The notes under the pieces are model-generated. The model searched no databases and was not told the origin of the DNA. It saw only the letters and a list, made by a program, of their open reading frames with translations. The translations under genes were made by a program, and so were the position numbers. Positions 1-8,432 of a stretch of DNA of 64,000 nucleotides are shown piece by piece. Within the stretch, counting starts at the first letter, position 1; the number at the start of each line of letters is the position of its first letter. This DNA is from Rhizobium herbae (lineage in GTDB: Bacteria > Pseudomonadota > Alphaproteobacteria > Rhizobiales > Rhizobiaceae), in assembly GCF_017873135.1 (NCBI RefSeq), contig NZ_JAGGJV010000004.1, forward strand, positions 469,057 through 533,056, written 5' to 3'.

Positions 1-1
1 C

Positions 2-622
2 GTGGCAAGTCGCAAAGTTCGGTTCCTCGCAAAGCTACCGCTTCGAGGCCTAGCGCGAACCTTGGACCGCTTCGTGCGCCGCATGAAAACATCCTTCGCG
101 GCCGCGCCGCAGGATGGGGTTGCAAGTTCGCCGATTTCCTTGAACCAGTTCATGGAACAGGCTCAAGGCATGATGGAACGCTTCTCGGTTCACCCGGTAT
201 TTTCCAAGACGGAATTCGATTGGCTGGTCGCCGCGGCGAAGCTGAATACCTCGCTTGGGGAACTCAAGTGCCGGAGTATTGCCGATGCTCAGGGCAAGGT
301 CATCGGCTGTTACCTGTATTTCGGTGCAGAGGGCCGCAACGCCGTGGTGTTGAATATCCTCTGCCAAGAACGCCGGGAAGCGGCCGTTGTCGCACAGGTT
401 TTTGCCGATCTCGACGCGCTCGGATTTGCCAGCGCACAGGGAATGGCGCAGCCTTTCCTGATGCACGCCGTGCTGCACCAGCGCCACCTGGTCCACAAGC
501 ACACCGGCTATTTCTGCCTTGTGACGCGACATGACGATCTGAAGAACGCTTCCATCGGCGAAGGGTTTTATGCCGGTGGCCTGGCATCGGAAAGCTGGAG
601 CCGGCTTCTCCACGATTTTTGA
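2..622 (+). CDS. GNAT/BioF2-like acetyltransferase, 5' truncated by window edge
   Basis: The reading frame is open to the left edge of the window, so only the C-terminal ~206 residues are visible. A GTG at position 2 is in frame but is probably internal. The visible part has the alternating strand/helix character of a GNAT fold, including a central stretch around KVIGCYLYFG, as in acetyltransferase-like proteins that sit in exopolysaccharide clusters. No signal peptide or membrane segment is seen. The gene lies upstream of, and on the same strand as, the chain-length and polymerase genes, so a role in acylating a glycan or lipid intermediate is likely, but this is inferred from context. The family assignment is tentative. 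Confidence 0.55.
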   Translation: MASRKVRFLAKLPLRGLARTLDRFVRRMKTSFAAAPQDGVASSPISLNQFMEQAQGMMERFSVHPVFSKTEFDWLVAAAKLNTSLGELKCRSIADAQGKVIGCYLYFGAEGRNAVVLNILCQERREAAVVAQVFADLDALGFASAQGMAQPFLMHAVLHQRHLVHKHTGYFCLVTRHDDLKNASIGEGFYAGGLASESWSRLLHDF

Positions 623-757
623 CGCTCTGTCTTTGGCACCGAACCTCGGTATTGGGGCATTTTAACGCCCGGTTTACCATAATCGGCTATTCGTGGTGTT
701 CATCTAAAGGACGGCGATAGTCTTGACGGACTGGCGCACGCCGCGGAGACAGAACGG

Positions 758-2395
758 ATGTATACGCCGAAGGAGCCGGATCTGCGGCAAGCGATAAAGC
801 GCCCGGAAACGGCGTTGCGCTCCCGTCCGCGTGGCGGCTCCCTGCTGGATCTCGTATCCGACGATGACGATCAGAGCCTCCATCGGTCGGAGCAGGCACG
901 AATGCCTGACGACACTGCACGCACGGCATTTTCGCCGGGCCGGCAACAGGAAGTGATAGCCGAGCAAATCAACACACGTTCCACGCCCACTCCCGTCAAG
1001 GGGCAATTGATGGGATATGCCGCAGCGCTCCGTGCGATCGGGCCGGATGACGTTTTCCAGTGGCTCAAGGATGGTTTGCTCTGGATCGTCGGTGCTACGG
1101 TCCTGTGTCTGGCCGCCGCCTTTATCTATGCGATGGTCGCCCAGCCGCGCTACACCGTCTATACCGACCTCGTGATCGATCCGTCCAATCTTCAGGTCGT
1201 CAACGATGACGTGTTCGGCTCCAGTCCACTGCGCGATTCGCAATTGCTGGAAGTTGAAAGCAAGCTGCGGATCCTCACGTCGCGCAATGTGCTGACCCGC
1301 GTCATCGACAGCATGAAACTGACCGAGGATCCGGAATTCGTAAAACCGGATATTCTGGATGGCATCAAGCAACTCTTCTCGAGTGCAACCGAAGATGAAT
1401 CGGAACAGGGAAAGATGCTCAGCGCGATCCGTGCTCTCGCAGAGCGCGTCGAGGCGCGGCGCGAAGAGCGCTCTTTCGTCGTCGCCCTTGGCGTCTATAC
1501 CGACAATCCGGAGAAATCCGTGACCTTGTCCGACGCAATCGTCAGTGCTTTCGAGACGGAAATCTTTGAATCCGCCGCGCAGAGTGCCGGCAGGGTCGCG
1601 ACGACGCTCAACCAGCGTCTTGAAGAGCTTCGCCGCAACGTCACCGACGCGGAAGCAAAGGTCGAGGAATTCAAGCGGCAAAAAGGGCTTCAGTCGAACA
1701 ACGGCGAACTGGTCAGCACGCAGCTTGCGGCCGAACTGAATACGCAGGTCCTGGCCGCCCAGCAGCGCTATATCGAGCTGGAAACACGATACAAGCAGAT
1801 GCAGGAGGCCATCTCGACCGGACGCGCCAGCTCCGCGTCCGTTTTCGCCTCCCCGGTCATGACGACGCTCAGGCAGGATTACGACGCAGCCGTCCTGCTG
1901 CTGAATTCCCTCACACTGACCTACGGCACCCGCCACCCGCGGATCACGGCTGCCAATTCCGACCTTTCAACACTGAAAGCATCGATCACCAACGAGGCCA
2001 AGCGCATCGCCGATACGGCGCAAGGCGATATGAAACAAGCCAAGTCCACGCTCGACGCGCTGCAGGGCAAGGCGACCGAGCAGCAGTCGACCGTCTATAT
2101 GGACAATGATTCACAGGTCCAGCTGCGTGACCTGGAGCGCGACGCACGCGCCAAGGCAGCGCTTTACGAAACGCATCTGACCCGCGCCCAGCAGATCACC
2201 GAACAGCAGCAGATCAACACCTCGAACATCCGGGTGATTTCGCGTGCGATGCCGCCGAAGTCGCGCAGCTGGCCACCGCGAACCCTGCTGCTACTGATGG
2301 CGGGAGCCTTTGCAGGCATTGCAATCGGCGTCGGGCTTGCCCTCCTCCTTGGCGCGCTTCGCGTCCTGCGCCAAAACCAGCCTCACGCGGGCTGA
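758..2395 (+). CDS. Wzz/GumC-type polysaccharide chain-length determinant protein
   Basis: 545 residues. The N-terminal ~110 residues are hydrophilic. The first transmembrane helix is at about residues 107-130 (LLWIVGATVLCLAAAFIY), followed by a Wzz domain and a long coiled-coil periplasmic region. A second transmembrane helix lies near the C-terminus (LLLLMAGAFAGIAIGVGLAL). There is no C-terminal tyrosine autokinase domain, so this is a polysaccharide co-polymerase without its own kinase. It would set polymer length in the inner membrane together with the polymerase encoded 2 bp downstream. The start is the ATG at 758, preceded by GGAGACAG. The long hydrophilic N-terminal tail before the first helix is longer than in classical Wzz proteins. 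Confidence 0.85.
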   Translation: MYTPKEPDLRQAIKRPETALRSRPRGGSLLDLVSDDDDQSLHRSEQARMPDDTARTAFSPGRQQEVIAEQINTRSTPTPVKGQLMGYAAALRAIGPDDVFQWLKDGLLWIVGATVLCLAAAFIYAMVAQPRYTVYTDLVIDPSNLQVVNDDVFGSSPLRDSQLLEVESKLRILTSRNVLTRVIDSMKLTEDPEFVKPDILDGIKQLFSSATEDESEQGKMLSAIRALAERVEARREERSFVVALGVYTDNPEKSVTLSDAIVSAFETEIFESAAQSAGRVATTLNQRLEELRRNVTDAEAKVEEFKRQKGLQSNNGELVSTQLAAELNTQVLAAQQRYIELETRYKQMQEAISTGRASSASVFASPVMTTLRQDYDAAVLLLNSLTLTYGTRHPRITAANSDLSTLKASITNEAKRIADTAQGDMKQAKSTLDALQGKATEQQSTVYMDNDSQVQLRDLERDARAKAALYETHLTRAQQITEQQQINTSNIRVISRAMPPKSRSWPPRTLLLLMAGAFAGIAIGVGLALLLGALRVLRQNQPHAG

Positions 2396-2397
2396 CC

Positions 2398-3744
2398 ATG
2401 AAAACCGCGTCGCCGGAAAGTCGCACACTGCCGGACTTCGGCAGTATCGGGATCGGCGGCATCAGTGCCGGTGCCATCCTGTTTATGGCGATTTTCCTGT
2501 TTTTCTGGATTTCGTTGACGCCATTCGTCGATCTCACCGGCGAAGCCACTCTCGATCCTTCGGCCGGCAATTCGAACCGCCTGAACCAGATCGTGTCCCT
2601 CAGCCTCTTCGCCGGCACGCTTTGCTACGGCATTCTCCATCCGTTGCGCGGAACCATTCTCCAGCCGCGGGCGCTGCTGCTTCCGATGTTCGGCTGGTTC
2701 CTCTTCGTCTCGCTTATTTCCAGCCATCCGATGCTCGGGATCAAGGCCGTCATCCTGACGGTCATGGCGACCATCAATGCAAGCATCTATCTGCTGATGC
2801 CGTCCTCGGAAAAGCAGTTCGCCAAGATGCTGGCGATCGGCACGCTGATCATGCTGGCGACCGCCTATTACGGCATCGTGTTCAAGCCCGAACTTTCGAT
2901 CCACCAGCTGTCGGAATTGCGCGAACCGATGAATGCCGGAATGTGGCGCGGCCATTTCCCGCACAAGAACAGCGCCGCCGCTGCAATGGTGGTTGCAGCT
3001 TTCTTCGGTCTTTTCGTGATGAGCGTCTGGTCGCGTCTGGCCGGGACTACGATCATCGTGCTCTCCGTCGTGTTTCTGATGCACACCGGCGGCAAGACCT
3101 CAAGCGCCATGCTGCCCGCCATCCTGATCCTTGCCTGGATTTTCGAACGCGTCAGGTTTTTGCGCATCCCCATCGTGATCGGCGGCGTCGGCCTGTTCAA
3201 TCTCTTCGCCGTCGGCTCGGCAGTCTTTCGCCCCCTTGGCGATTTCGTTACGTCGTTGGGCATCGACGCCACCTTCACCAACCGCGCCGACATCTGGCGC
3301 TTCGCGTTCACTGCACTGGCGGAAAGTCCGATCACCGGATACGGCATGAAGGCATTCTGGCAAACCCAGGAACTCGTCTATAGCGGCGGCAGCGTCGAAA
3401 CCTGGGCAGTTACGGCTGCCAACGGGCACAATTCCTATCTCGACATCGCTTTGATGGCGGGTATCCCCGGCCTGGCAATGACGCTTCTCTGGGTTCTGGT
3501 TCTGCCGTTGCGCGACATCTCCCGCTTACCACCAGCAGTTGAACACTCCCACCTCACCAGGCTTTTCATCCGCGTCTGGCTTTACCTCATTTTCAATGCC
3601 GGCCTCGAAAGCCTCTTCTTCGAAGGTGGCAATCTGCTCTGGTTCACATTTCTCTATTGTCTTTATGGCCTGCGCTTCCAGTCCTCGGCGACGCTGACCG
3701 AGGAAAGCACCGCTTCCGCTGAAAGGCCGGCAATCCATGTCTGA
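2398..3744 (+). CDS. O-antigen ligase/polymerase family membrane protein (Wzy-like)
   Basis: 448 residues, almost entirely hydrophobic, with about 10-12 predicted membrane spans and one larger periplasmic loop in the C-terminal half. That loop contains the motif region NRADIWRFAFTALAESPITG, then GYGMKAFW and NGHNSYLDIAL. The pattern of Arg/Asp after a long loop followed by a His-Asn stretch is typical of the Wzy_C/O-antigen ligase (WaaL) superfamily. It begins two bases after the chain-length gene and its 3' end overlaps the deacetylase start by 8 bases, indicating co-transcription. It likely polymerises lipid-linked repeat units. Ligase versus polymerase cannot be decided from sequence, but the neighbouring Wzz favours polymerase. 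Confidence 0.82.
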   Translation: MKTASPESRTLPDFGSIGIGGISAGAILFMAIFLFFWISLTPFVDLTGEATLDPSAGNSNRLNQIVSLSLFAGTLCYGILHPLRGTILQPRALLLPMFGWFLFVSLISSHPMLGIKAVILTVMATINASIYLLMPSSEKQFAKMLAIGTLIMLATAYYGIVFKPELSIHQLSELREPMNAGMWRGHFPHKNSAAAAMVVAAFFGLFVMSVWSRLAGTTIIVLSVVFLMHTGGKTSSAMLPAILILAWIFERVRFLRIPIVIGGVGLFNLFAVGSAVFRPLGDFVTSLGIDATFTNRADIWRFAFTALAESPITGYGMKAFWQTQELVYSGGSVETWAVTAANGHNSYLDIALMAGIPGLAMTLLWVLVLPLRDISRLPPAVEHSHLTRLFIRVWLYLIFNAGLESLFFEGGNLLWFTFLYCLYGLRFQSSATLTEESTASAERPAIHV

Positions 3745-4513
3745 CATTCTCGACAAGGTCACCGATATCGCCGACCGGCTGAACAATCGTCTGATATGGC
3801 GGTTTGCCAGGACAAGACGGCCAATCCCGACGGAACGGCCGATCGTCTCGTTCACCTTCGACGACGTTCCGGATACGGCCTGGACAAATGGGGCAGCCAT
3901 TCTGGAAAAATACGGCGCGCGCGGCACTTTCTATATCGCCGGCGGCCTGGAGAGCCGCGTGGAACCGGATCGCCGGCTGATTTCGGCGGAAGGTTGCCGT
4001 GACCTTTTCGCACGCGGGCACGAAATCGGTTGCCATACCTTTTCCCACCACAAGATCGGCAGCCTGACCAGCCGAGCCTTTGCCGGTGATCTCGATCGAA
4101 ATGAAACCTTTCTGGCGGACACCGGCATTTCCCGCCGGGCCACCAATTTCGCCTTCCCCTACAATGCAGCATCGCCCCGGCTTCGGCACGTCCTTCAAAA
4201 ACGCTACACGACATGCCGGGCCTCCGGCGAAGCGATCAACCGGGGATCGGTCGATCCATTCATGCTGAAAGCCGTGGAAATCCACCAGCCGGAGGATCGC
4301 GCGCTTGGCCTGACGCGGTGGATCGACGATGTGGCGATCAATCCCGGCTGGCTGATCTTCTTTACCCACGACGTCAGCTCCACACCGACGCCCTACGGCT
4401 GCCGGCCGGAAACCCTCGAACGGCTCGTTTCACATGCCACTGAGCGCCAATGCGATATTCTGCCTGTCTGCGAGGCGCTGGACAGGTTCGGCTGGCAGGA
4501 GGCACGCCCTTGA
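3737..4513 (+). CDS. polysaccharide deacetylase (NodB homology domain)
   Basis: 258 residues. NodB-type motifs are visible: motif 1 VSFTFDDVPD, which supplies the catalytic base and a metal-binding Asp; motif 2 HTFSHH, the metal-binding H-xxx-H; and an FAFPYN motif 3. The usual DDG after the aspartates is DDV here. No signal peptide is seen, so it may act on a cytoplasmic-face intermediate or be exported another way. The family removes N-acetyl groups from glycans (carbohydrate esterase family 4). It overlaps the upstream polymerase gene by 8 bp and the downstream glycosyltransferase TTG start overlaps its stop codon, so translational coupling is likely. Confidence 0.85.
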   Translation: MSDILDKVTDIADRLNNRLIWRFARTRRPIPTERPIVSFTFDDVPDTAWTNGAAILEKYGARGTFYIAGGLESRVEPDRRLISAEGCRDLFARGHEIGCHTFSHHKIGSLTSRAFAGDLDRNETFLADTGISRRATNFAFPYNAASPRLRHVLQKRYTTCRASGEAINRGSVDPFMLKAVEIHQPEDRALGLTRWIDDVAINPGWLIFFTHDVSSTPTPYGCRPETLERLVSHATERQCDILPVCEALDRFGWQEARP

Positions 4514-5796
4514 CCGTCATCGACCAGACAATCGCCAAGCCGAGGCTGTTGAAGATCAACAACTATTTCTATCGGAGAGGCGGCGCAGAAGCGGTGTTTC
4601 TCGACCACATCGCCATGTTTGAACAGGCGGGATGGGACGTCGTGCCCTTCGCCATGCAGCACGAACTGAACCCGCCCTCCCCATGGTCCGACTATTTCGT
4701 CTCCGAGATCGAATATGGCCACGAGACGGGTACGCTGAACAAGATCAGACAAGTGGCGAAGATCATCTATTCCTTCGAGGCCCAGCGCAATCTCAAGCGG
4801 CTGATCGAACGGATCAACCCGACGATCGCGCATGCGCACAATGTCTATCATCATCTCTCGCCGGCGATCTTCTCGACGTTGAAATCGGCCGGAATTCCGA
4901 CTGTCATGACAGTCCACGACCTCAAGCTTGCCTGTCCCTCCTACAAGATGCTGCGCGATGCCAAGGTCTGCGAGGCGTGCAAGGGTGGTCACATTCACAA
5001 TGTCCTTGTTCACCGCTGCATCAAGGGTTCCACAGTTCTGAGCGCGGTCGTCCTGGCCGAGACCGCATTGCACCGAAGCCTGGGGCTATACCGCAACAAT
5101 CTCGACCGGCTTGTCGTGCCCAGCCGCTTCTATATCGACAAGCTCACCGAGTGGGGCTGGCCGCGCGAAAAGATGGTCTACATCCCGAATTTCGTCGATG
5201 TTCATGCGTTCGATACAGGCTGGACCGAAGGGGACTATTTCGCTTTCGCGGGCCGGCTTGCGCCTGAAAAGGGGATCGATACGCTGATACGGGCCGCGAC
5301 CCTCGCAAAACAGAAGCTGGTGATTGCAGGCACAGGGCCGGAAGAAGCCGCGTTGAAAGAGCTCGCGCAGACGCTTGGTGCGGACGTCGTTTTTGCCGGC
5401 TATCTTTCCGGAAAAGCGCTGCATCGCCTGATCGGCGAGGCGAAAGCCCTCGTCCTGCCATCCGAGTGGTACGAGAACGCACCCATCAGCGTTCTGGAAG
5501 CCTATGCTCTCGAAACTCCGGTTATAGGCGCAAGGATCGGCGGGATTCCGGAGATGATTCTTGAAGAAGAGACCGGTTTGATGGCAGCACCCGGAGATGC
5601 GCAGGGGCTGGCCGCCGCCCTTGCCGCGATGGATGCGCTTTCCCCGCAAGCGAGGCGCGACATGGGCAGCAAGGCGCGGGCATGGATTTCGGTTGAGTTC
5701 TCATCATCCGCCTATCTGCGGCGAACGACGGAACTCTATTCCAGTCTCGGCACATCGCTGCCGGTTTCCACGCAGCAGCTGACGCAATCAAATTGA
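4510..5796 (+). CDS. glycosyltransferase family 4 (GT-B)
   Basis: 428 residues. The start is placed at TTG 4510, not an upstream ATG at 4450, because a full AGGAGG lies 7 bp before it and the TTG overlaps the deacetylase TGA. The first conserved stretch then begins within 20 residues (LLKINNYFYRRGGAE). GT-B features are an N-terminal nucleotide-fold with GGAE, the FAGRLAPEKGIDTLI donor-binding strand, and the EX7E-type motif in EWYENAPISVLEAYAL, ending IGGIPEMI. It transfers an activated sugar to a lipid-linked glycan on the cytoplasmic side. Substrate specificity cannot be read from the sequence. Confidence 0.88.
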   Translation: MTVIDQTIAKPRLLKINNYFYRRGGAEAVFLDHIAMFEQAGWDVVPFAMQHELNPPSPWSDYFVSEIEYGHETGTLNKIRQVAKIIYSFEAQRNLKRLIERINPTIAHAHNVYHHLSPAIFSTLKSAGIPTVMTVHDLKLACPSYKMLRDAKVCEACKGGHIHNVLVHRCIKGSTVLSAVVLAETALHRSLGLYRNNLDRLVVPSRFYIDKLTEWGWPREKMVYIPNFVDVHAFDTGWTEGDYFAFAGRLAPEKGIDTLIRAATLAKQKLVIAGTGPEEAALKELAQTLGADVVFAGYLSGKALHRLIGEAKALVLPSEWYENAPISVLEAYALETPVIGARIGGIPEMILEEETGLMAAPGDAQGLAAALAAMDALSPQARRDMGSKARAWISVEFSSSAYLRRTTELYSSLGTSLPVSTQQLTQSN

Positions 5797-5887
5797 TACA
5801 CAATTAGACCGCACAACCCACAATTTCGGCCGTTCGATACAATTTTAACGGTTATCTTTCCCTGATTTCAGCCGCTCGCATCTAAAA

Positions 5888-5911
5888 CACATCCCGAGGA
5901 ACAGGGATGTG
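5888..5911 (+). promoter_or_regulatory. hairpin presenting a GAGGA in its loop just upstream of a glycosyltransferase start
   Basis: Two perfect 8-base arms, CACATCCC at 5888-5895 and GGGATGTG at 5904-5911, enclose the loop GAGGAACA. The ATG pair starts at 5914, two bases after the hairpin. The only good Shine-Dalgarno-like GAGGA is therefore in the loop, 13 bases from the first ATG unless the stem brings it closer. It could modulate translation. It also lies in the only gap (117 bp) between glycosyltransferase genes. No T-run follows, so it is not a standard terminator. Confidence 0.45.
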
Positions 5912-5913
5912 GA

Positions 5914-7314
5914 ATGATGAGCAAGAAGCCGCACGTTTCCAAGACGGCAATCTTTCAGCCCCAAAATGGGCAGGCAGACGTTCAGAACATCGCCCGAAAG
6001 AGCGGCGAAGGCGTGTTCATCACGGATTCTGGCATACCGGCGGGTGTACCGGTAGAGACATCGTCGGCAGCTTTTGACACGACTGCTGACGTCTTAAACG
6101 GGTCCGAGAAACGGCGCATCACGGTTGTGCCGGTTCCTCCGCTGAGCGAAACCTCCCTTTTTGAGTCGAATACAACCGTCGAGAGAAGATTTGCTCGCCC
6201 GAGGGTCATGATGCTTGGAACCAGAGGCATCCCGAATGTCCAGGGTGGCGTCGAGAAGCATATCGAGATGATCGGCACCGAGCTGGTTAATATGGGGTGG
6301 GACGTGGAGGTCATCGGGAGGCGCCGGTATCTGGCAAATCCTTTGCAAAACACCTGGAACGGCATTCGCGTGATCCCGCTTTGGGCGCCGAAGACAATGA
6401 TCCTCGAAGCCATCGGACATAGTGTCGTCGGCGTTCTGTTCGCAGCACGCCACAGACCCGATATCCTGCATATTCACGCCGTAGGGCCCGCACTGGTTGC
6501 TCCCCTGGCACGCCTTTTCGGCCTCAAGGTGATCGTCACCCACCATGGCTATGACTACGAGCGCCAGAAATGGGGGCGGTTTGCCAAGCGCATGCTCAAG
6601 CTGGGTGAAGCATTCGGAATGTACACGTCCAACGGGCGTATCGCGATTTCGCAGGAAATCGTCAGCGCGATGCGGGAAGAGTATCATATCGCCGTCGATT
6701 TCGTGCCGAATGGTGTTTCGGTGCAGCCGAAGACCACCTCAACGGAGACCCTCGAGGCCTTCGGGCTGACGCCTCGCCAATATATCGTCATGATGGCGCG
6801 GCTTGTTCCGGAAAAACGCCAGCACGACCTGATCCTCGCCTTCGCCAAAACCGGTCGGCCGGAAAAACTGGTCCTCGTCGGCGGCGCCGATCACGAGACC
6901 GAATATTCGGCTTCCGTGAAGGCTCTCGCGGCGGAAACGCCCTCCGTCGTCATGACCGGTTTTCAGACAGGCGCCTCGCTGGCGGAACTCTACAGCAACG
7001 CGGCGCTCTTCGTCCTCCCCTCGAGCCATGAAGGAATGCCGATCGCTCTCCTCGAAGCCCTCAGCTACGGTCTTCCGGTTCTCGCAAGCGATATCGTTGC
7101 CAATCGGGAACTCAAGCTTCTCCCAAGCGACTATTTCCCGATGGGAGATATCGACGCCTTGGCGGCGGCTTTGGAACGCAAGCTCTCCATTCCGTTCCAC
7201 GAAAACGGAACGGACGCGCTGATACGGCAGATTCAGACGGAATATAGCTGGAGGAAGATCACCGAGCGCACGGCGGAAGTCTATCGATCCGTTCTGCGGC
7301 GCCAGAAACGCTGA
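5914..7314 (+). CDS. glycosyltransferase family 4, with a possible non-conserved N-terminal extension
   Basis: 466 residues from the ATG at 5914. The GT-B fold starts only near residue 97 with MLGTRGIPNVQGGVEKH. The donor-binding RLVPEKRQHDLILAF and the EX7E-type EGMPIALLEAL motif follow in the C-terminal half. The first ~98 residues are low in recognisable features and use less biased codons than the rest. An alternative ATG at 6211 has GAGGG five bases upstream and would give a typical-length enzyme (~367 aa). I kept the longer form because the frame is open and another ribosome site exists upstream. The gene lies between two other glycosyltransferases of the same cluster. Confidence 0.8.
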   Translation: MMSKKPHVSKTAIFQPQNGQADVQNIARKSGEGVFITDSGIPAGVPVETSSAAFDTTADVLNGSEKRRITVVPVPPLSETSLFESNTTVERRFARPRVMMLGTRGIPNVQGGVEKHIEMIGTELVNMGWDVEVIGRRRYLANPLQNTWNGIRVIPLWAPKTMILEAIGHSVVGVLFAARHRPDILHIHAVGPALVAPLARLFGLKVIVTHHGYDYERQKWGRFAKRMLKLGEAFGMYTSNGRIAISQEIVSAMREEYHIAVDFVPNGVSVQPKTTSTETLEAFGLTPRQYIVMMARLVPEKRQHDLILAFAKTGRPEKLVLVGGADHETEYSASVKALAAETPSVVMTGFQTGASLAELYSNAALFVLPSSHEGMPIALLEALSYGLPVLASDIVANRELKLLPSDYFPMGDIDALAAALERKLSIPFHENGTDALIRQIQTEYSWRKITERTAEVYRSVLRRQKR

Positions 7315-7433
7315 AGGTGCCGGCCATCCCGTCTCATCAACCAAATTTCAAGTCATTGGGCAGTACCATGGGCGGTGTCACAGCCCTGTGCAACAACGCG
7401 CCGACGATGCTTCATTCGAACCAGGAGGTCATT

Positions 7434-8432
7434 TTGGGTGTATCCATCATCATCAAGACCTTGAATGAAGAAAAGCGCATAGCCGCAACCATTGAAAGTG
7501 CCCTTGCAGGACTTCCCGGAGGCATCGGCGAAGTCATCATCGCCGACAGCGGCTCCAGGGACCGCACGGTGGAGATCGCGTCCGGCTATCCGGTCATCGT
7601 TGTGCAAATCGCGCCACCGGCTCAGGCCAGTTGCGGCATCGGGCCGCAACTCGGCTTCCAGTATTCGAGCTTCGATCATATCTGCCTGCTTGACGGCGAC
7701 ATGACCCTCGATCCGCAATTCCTGTCCGATGCGCTACGCTTCCTCGCCGACAATCCGGACGCCGCCGGTGTCACGGGACATGTGGAGGAAATGCAGACTT
7801 CCAATCTGGAATATGCCCGCCGGGTACAGCGTAATGCGCCCGAGAACCGCGTGGGCGACATCGACCGGATGAACGGCGGCGGCCTCTACCGGCGCAGCGC
7901 CATCGAAAAGACGGGCTATATCTCCGATCGCAATCTGCATGGCTACGAGGAATTCGATCTGGGCGTTCGGCTGCGAAGCCTCGGCTGGAAGCTTCACCGC
8001 CTCGATCGGCGCTTCGTCAGCCACTTCGGGCATACGTCGAATTCCTACAGGCTGCTGGTCCGGCGCTGGAACAGCATGTATCTGTTCGGTACCGGCGAAC
8101 TGCTGCGCGCATCGATCGGAAAACCCTATTTCGGCCGGCTGATCGCCGAGCTGCCGGAACTCAAACTCTGGGCTGCCGTCTATGGCTGGTGGGCCGCGTC
8201 CATCGCCATCCTGCTACTGGCGCCCGGCATTGTTTCGGGTATCGCGGCGGTGATCGCGCTTGCCGCCGTGATCGTTCTCCTGATCAGCGTCAAGAAAGGC
8301 GGCCTTGCCATGGGCCTCTACACGGTTGTCGCCTGGTGTTTCCATGCGGCGGCCGTGCCGGCCGGATTTTTCCGCCGCCGCCTGCCTCCCGATGCCTGGA
8401 TCGAAAGCCGGTCGGTCGGAACGGCGCAATGA
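7434..8432 (+). CDS. glycosyltransferase family 2
   Basis: 332 residues from TTG 7434. This start is preferred because AGGAGG sits 5 bases upstream and the conserved GT-A opening VSIIIKTLNEEKRIAATI then begins at once. In-frame ATGs at 7407, 7368 and 7317 would add only non-conserved residues. The GT-A signature LLDGDMTLDPQF contains the metal-binding DxD. Two hydrophobic helices follow near the C-terminus (AIVILLLAPGIVSG region), suggesting inner-membrane association. It probably adds a sugar during repeat-unit synthesis. The stop overlaps the start of the next gene (ATGA). Confidence 0.85.
   Translation: MGVSIIIKTLNEEKRIAATIESALAGLPGGIGEVIIADSGSRDRTVEIASGYPVIVVQIAPPAQASCGIGPQLGFQYSSFDHICLLDGDMTLDPQFLSDALRFLADNPDAAGVTGHVEEMQTSNLEYARRVQRNAPENRVGDIDRMNGGGLYRRSAIEKTGYISDRNLHGYEEFDLGVRLRSLGWKLHRLDRRFVSHFGHTSNSYRLLVRRWNSMYLFGTGELLRASIGKPYFGRLIAELPELKLWAAVYGWWAASIAILLLAPGIVSGIAAVIALAAVIVLLISVKKGGLAMGLYTVVAWCFHAAAVPAGFFRRRLPPDAWIESRSVGTAQ

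Noticed and set aside
704..1936. 410-codon minus-strand frame opposite the Wzz-type gene
   Set aside because: No homology features; shadow of the plus-strand gene.
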